Assembly: GCA_946630405.1 (NCBI GenBank)
Contig: CAMOYW010000057.1
Coordinates: forward strand, 1 to 6,472
Length of the DNA: 6,472 bases
Source: an uncultured Clostridia bacterium
GTDB taxonomy: Bacteria; Bacillota; Clostridia; Lachnospirales; CAG-274
Direction: 5' to 3'
The notes under the pieces are model-generated. The model saw nothing but the letters and a program-made list of their open reading frames with translations, was not told the DNA's origin and did no database searches. The position numbers and the translations under genes are program-made. Below, one piece after another: positions 4,643 through 6,472 of this stretch. Each line of letters opens with the position of its first letter. The stretch's first letter is position 1.

Positions 4643-6472
4643 TATTACCTACGATAAGCCGGGACGTATAAGAGTGCGTCTCGGCTCTTTCGTATTTGAG
4701 AAAAATTTGGAGATAGCTCTTTGTGAGAGACTTTGTAAAAGCGATGCGATCATAAGCGCGCAAGCACATTATCAGAACGGTTCCGTGCTTATGTACTATA
4801 AGGAAGGAAAAAGGGAAGCCGCACTTAACGAGCTTAAATCGGTGGATATAAAGGCACTTACGCCCGTGGAGGCGAAAGGTGAACTTGCCGTAAAGAGTGC
4901 CGATTCCCTGTTTGCGGAATGTGTGACGGCTCTTTTGTTCAGAAAAGTTGCGTATTCGGCATTTATACCGACTCCGATACTCAGTGCCATTACTATAGTA
5001 GACAGCCTTTCTTTTATATGGAAGGGAGTAAAGTGTCTTCTTGAGGGAAAGATGTGTGTTGAGGTGCTTGATGCGGCATCTATTTCCTGCTGTATAGCCA
5101 ATAAGAGTTATTCTACGGCGGCAAATGTGATGCTTTTGCTCAGGATATCGGGACTTTTGGAAGATTATACGAGGGTCAGGACGAGGGCGACGCTTGCGGA
5201 CAGCCTTGCAATAAGCGGCGGAGACGTATGGGTGCTGCGTGACGGAACGCCGACCCTTGAAAAGCTTATAAATGTTCAAAAAGGCGACGATGTTGTGGTA
5301 CACATGGGTACGGTCATTCCCGTAGACGGAAGGGTCGTGGGCGGAGAAGCCCTTGTAAATGAAAGTGCCATGACGGGTGAACCTCTTTCCGTACTTAAAA
5401 GAGAAGGTGCAAGTGTATTTGCGGGCACGGCAGTGGAAGAGGGCGATATTGTCGTAAGAGCAAGCGGAAATTCTTCCGATACCAAGATAAATAAGATAAT
5501 AGAGCTTATAGACAATTCCGAAAATTTAAAGTCAAGTTTGCAAGGCAAGGCGGAAAGAATGGCGGACAGGATAGTGCCGTTCAGCTTTTTGGGCTTTGGA
5601 GCTGTGCTTTTGTTCACACGTTCTCTTGTGAGGGCATCGGCTATGCTCATGGTCGACTATTCGTGTGCGCTTAAGCTTTCGATACCTATTGCCGTTATAT
5701 CCGCTCTTAACGAAGCGGCGAAGGACAATATTACGGTAAAGGGCGGAAGATTTTTTGAGGAGCTTGCCATGGCGGATACCGTTGTGTTTGACAAAACGGG
5801 CACTCTTACTTCCGCAGAACCCGTGCTTGCGGGTGTGATACCTTTTGGCAGAAATTCCGAAGAAAGGATATTGAAACTTGCGGCATGTATAGAGGAGCAT
5901 TTTCCTCATTCGGTGGCAAGAGCTGTGGTGAACGGCGCAAAAGAGAGAGGTATCAATCACGAGGAGGAGCATACCGAGGTCAATTATATAGTTGCGCACG
6001 GTATTTCCACCACCATTCACGGTAAGAAAGCCGTAATAGGAAGCCGTCACTTTGTGGAGGAAGATGAAGGCATTGTTTTCACCCCCGCTCAAGAAAAGAA
6101 GATAGCGGAGGGCATAGGAGAGTGTTCGGCGGTCTATCTTGCGGTGGGCGGTAAGCTTGTCGGGGTGTTACTTGTAAACGACCCTCCGAGAGAAGAAGCG
6201 GTCGGGGTGGTACGAAAGCTTAAGGAAATGAACCTTGATGTGGTTATGCTTACGGGTGACAGTGAGGCGGCGGCAAAGAGTTGTGCCGAAAAGCTCGGTA
6301 TAGATATGTACAGGGCTCAGGTCCTTCCGGAGGATAAGCATAAGCATGTGGAGGCGCTTAAAGCCGAAGGAAGGCGTGTTGTAATGGTCGGCGACGGTAT
6401 AAACGACGCGCCCGCTCTTGCGGCGGCGGATGTTTCGGTAGCTATGGCGGATGCGTCCGACATAGCCAGAGA
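4629..6472 (+). CDS. P1B-type heavy-metal-translocating ATPase, atypical membrane motif, cut by right edge
   Basis: The first 614 residues of a membrane metal-transport ATPase; most of the hinge end and the last two helices (roughly 90 residues) are beyond the window. Residues 1-75 are a degenerate HMA-like domain (KPGRIRVRL at 10-18) without the CxxC metal site. Hydrophobic helices follow at about 92-138 and 146-175, then the actuator domain with TGE (249-251). The helix pair around 315-360 carries VDYSCALKLS, where Tyr344-Ser345-Cys346 replaces the CPC/SPC metal motif. DKTGT has phosphorylated Asp388. EEHFPHSVARAVV carries His427-Ser428 where P1B pumps have HP. VMLTGD and GDGINDAP (588-595) complete the hydrolytic core. 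It probably exports a transition metal, but these motif changes prevent a substrate call (zinc, manganese and cadmium are all open). The ATG lies inside the preceding gene, with AGGCAGG 11 bases upstream. No stop occurs to the edge. Confidence 0.93.
   Translation, partial: MKRFDITYDKPGRIRVRLGSFVFEKNLEIALCERLCKSDAIISAQAHYQNGSVLMYYKEGKREAALNELKSVDIKALTPVEAKGELAVKSADSLFAECVTALLFRKVAYSAFIPTPILSAITIVDSLSFIWKGVKCLLEGKMCVEVLDAASISCCIANKSYSTAANVMLLLRISGLLEDYTRVRTRATLADSLAISGGDVWVLRDGTPTLEKLINVQKGDDVVVHMGTVIPVDGRVVGGEALVNESAMTGEPLSVLKREGASVFAGTAVEEGDIVVRASGNSSDTKINKIIELIDNSENLKSSLQGKAERMADRIVPFSFLGFGAVLLFTRSLVRASAMLMVDYSCALKLSIPIAVISALNEAAKDNITVKGGRFFEELAMADTVVFDKTGTLTSAEPVLAGVIPFGRNSEERILKLAACIEEHFPHSVARAVVNGAKERGINHEEEHTEVNYIVAHGISTTIHGKKAVIGSRHFVEEDEGIVFTPAQEKKIAEGIGECSAVYLAVGGKLVGVLLVNDPPREEAVGVVRKLKEMNLDVVMLTGDSEAAAKSCAEKLGIDMYRAQVLPEDKHKHVEALKAEGRRVVMVGDGINDAPALAAADVSVAMADASDIAR

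Noticed and set aside
4509..5303. Minus-strand open frame of 264 codons
   Set aside because: It lies opposite the small protein and the ATPase, its composition is Arg/His/Tyr-rich as expected for an antisense shadow, and it matches no recognisable family.
5532..6092. Minus-strand open frame of 186 codons
   Set aside because: It runs antisense to the DKTGT-containing core of the ATPase, with shadow-like composition and no ribosome binding site noted.

Overview
The window looks like a chromosomal segment from a Gram-positive, moderately AT-rich member of the Clostridia. The evidence is the strong Shine-Dalgarno sites, sigma-A-type promoters, a lipoprotein signal of Gram-positive style, a PhoP-type direct-repeat operator, frequent ATA and AGA codons, and a Firmicutes-style GlmU. 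A family-level guess (Oscillospiraceae or Lachnospiraceae) would be speculative. There are no tRNA or rRNA genes, insertion sequences, CRISPR arrays or phage genes.

Left part (1-1582), read on the minus strand. A sigma-A promoter near 945-973 drives a TTG-started Lrp/AsnC-type regulator. Its stop codon overlaps by one base the start of a DegV-family (FakB-like, fatty-acid-binding) gene that runs off the left edge. A separate minus-strand gene at 1073-1414 encodes a small, very acidic lipoprotein built largely of four 15-residue (45-bp) tandem repeats, ended by a hairpin terminator. Upstream of it are four TT[ACT]A[CT]A boxes with an exact 11-bp period, placed relative to a TATACT -10 as in B. 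subtilis-type PhoP-activated promoters. I infer that the lipoprotein responds to phosphate starvation.

Middle part (1742-4207), plus strand. A TTGCTT/TATAAT promoter starts a tightly packed three-gene operon: a zinc-ribbon protein with about four membrane segments, a small DUF2752-like membrane protein, and glmU (bifunctional UDP-GlcNAc synthesis for the cell wall). The genes overlap by 1 and 8 bases, and a clear intrinsic terminator follows glmU.

Right part (4208-6472), plus strand. A regulatory region carries two candidate promoters and a 17-bp direct repeat. It leads into an 80-residue one-helix protein (DUF6110-like, resembling mycobacterial PacL/DUF1490 partners of metal pumps) and an overlapping P1B-type metal ATPase that is cut by the right edge. 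The ATPase is not of the standard CPC/SPC/CPH types: its membrane motif reads Tyr-Ser-Cys, its nucleotide-site HP reads His-Ser, and its N-terminal HMA-like domain lacks CxxC.

The most notable items are the phosphate-type operator on a repeat lipoprotein and the PacL-like/atypical P-type ATPase pair.
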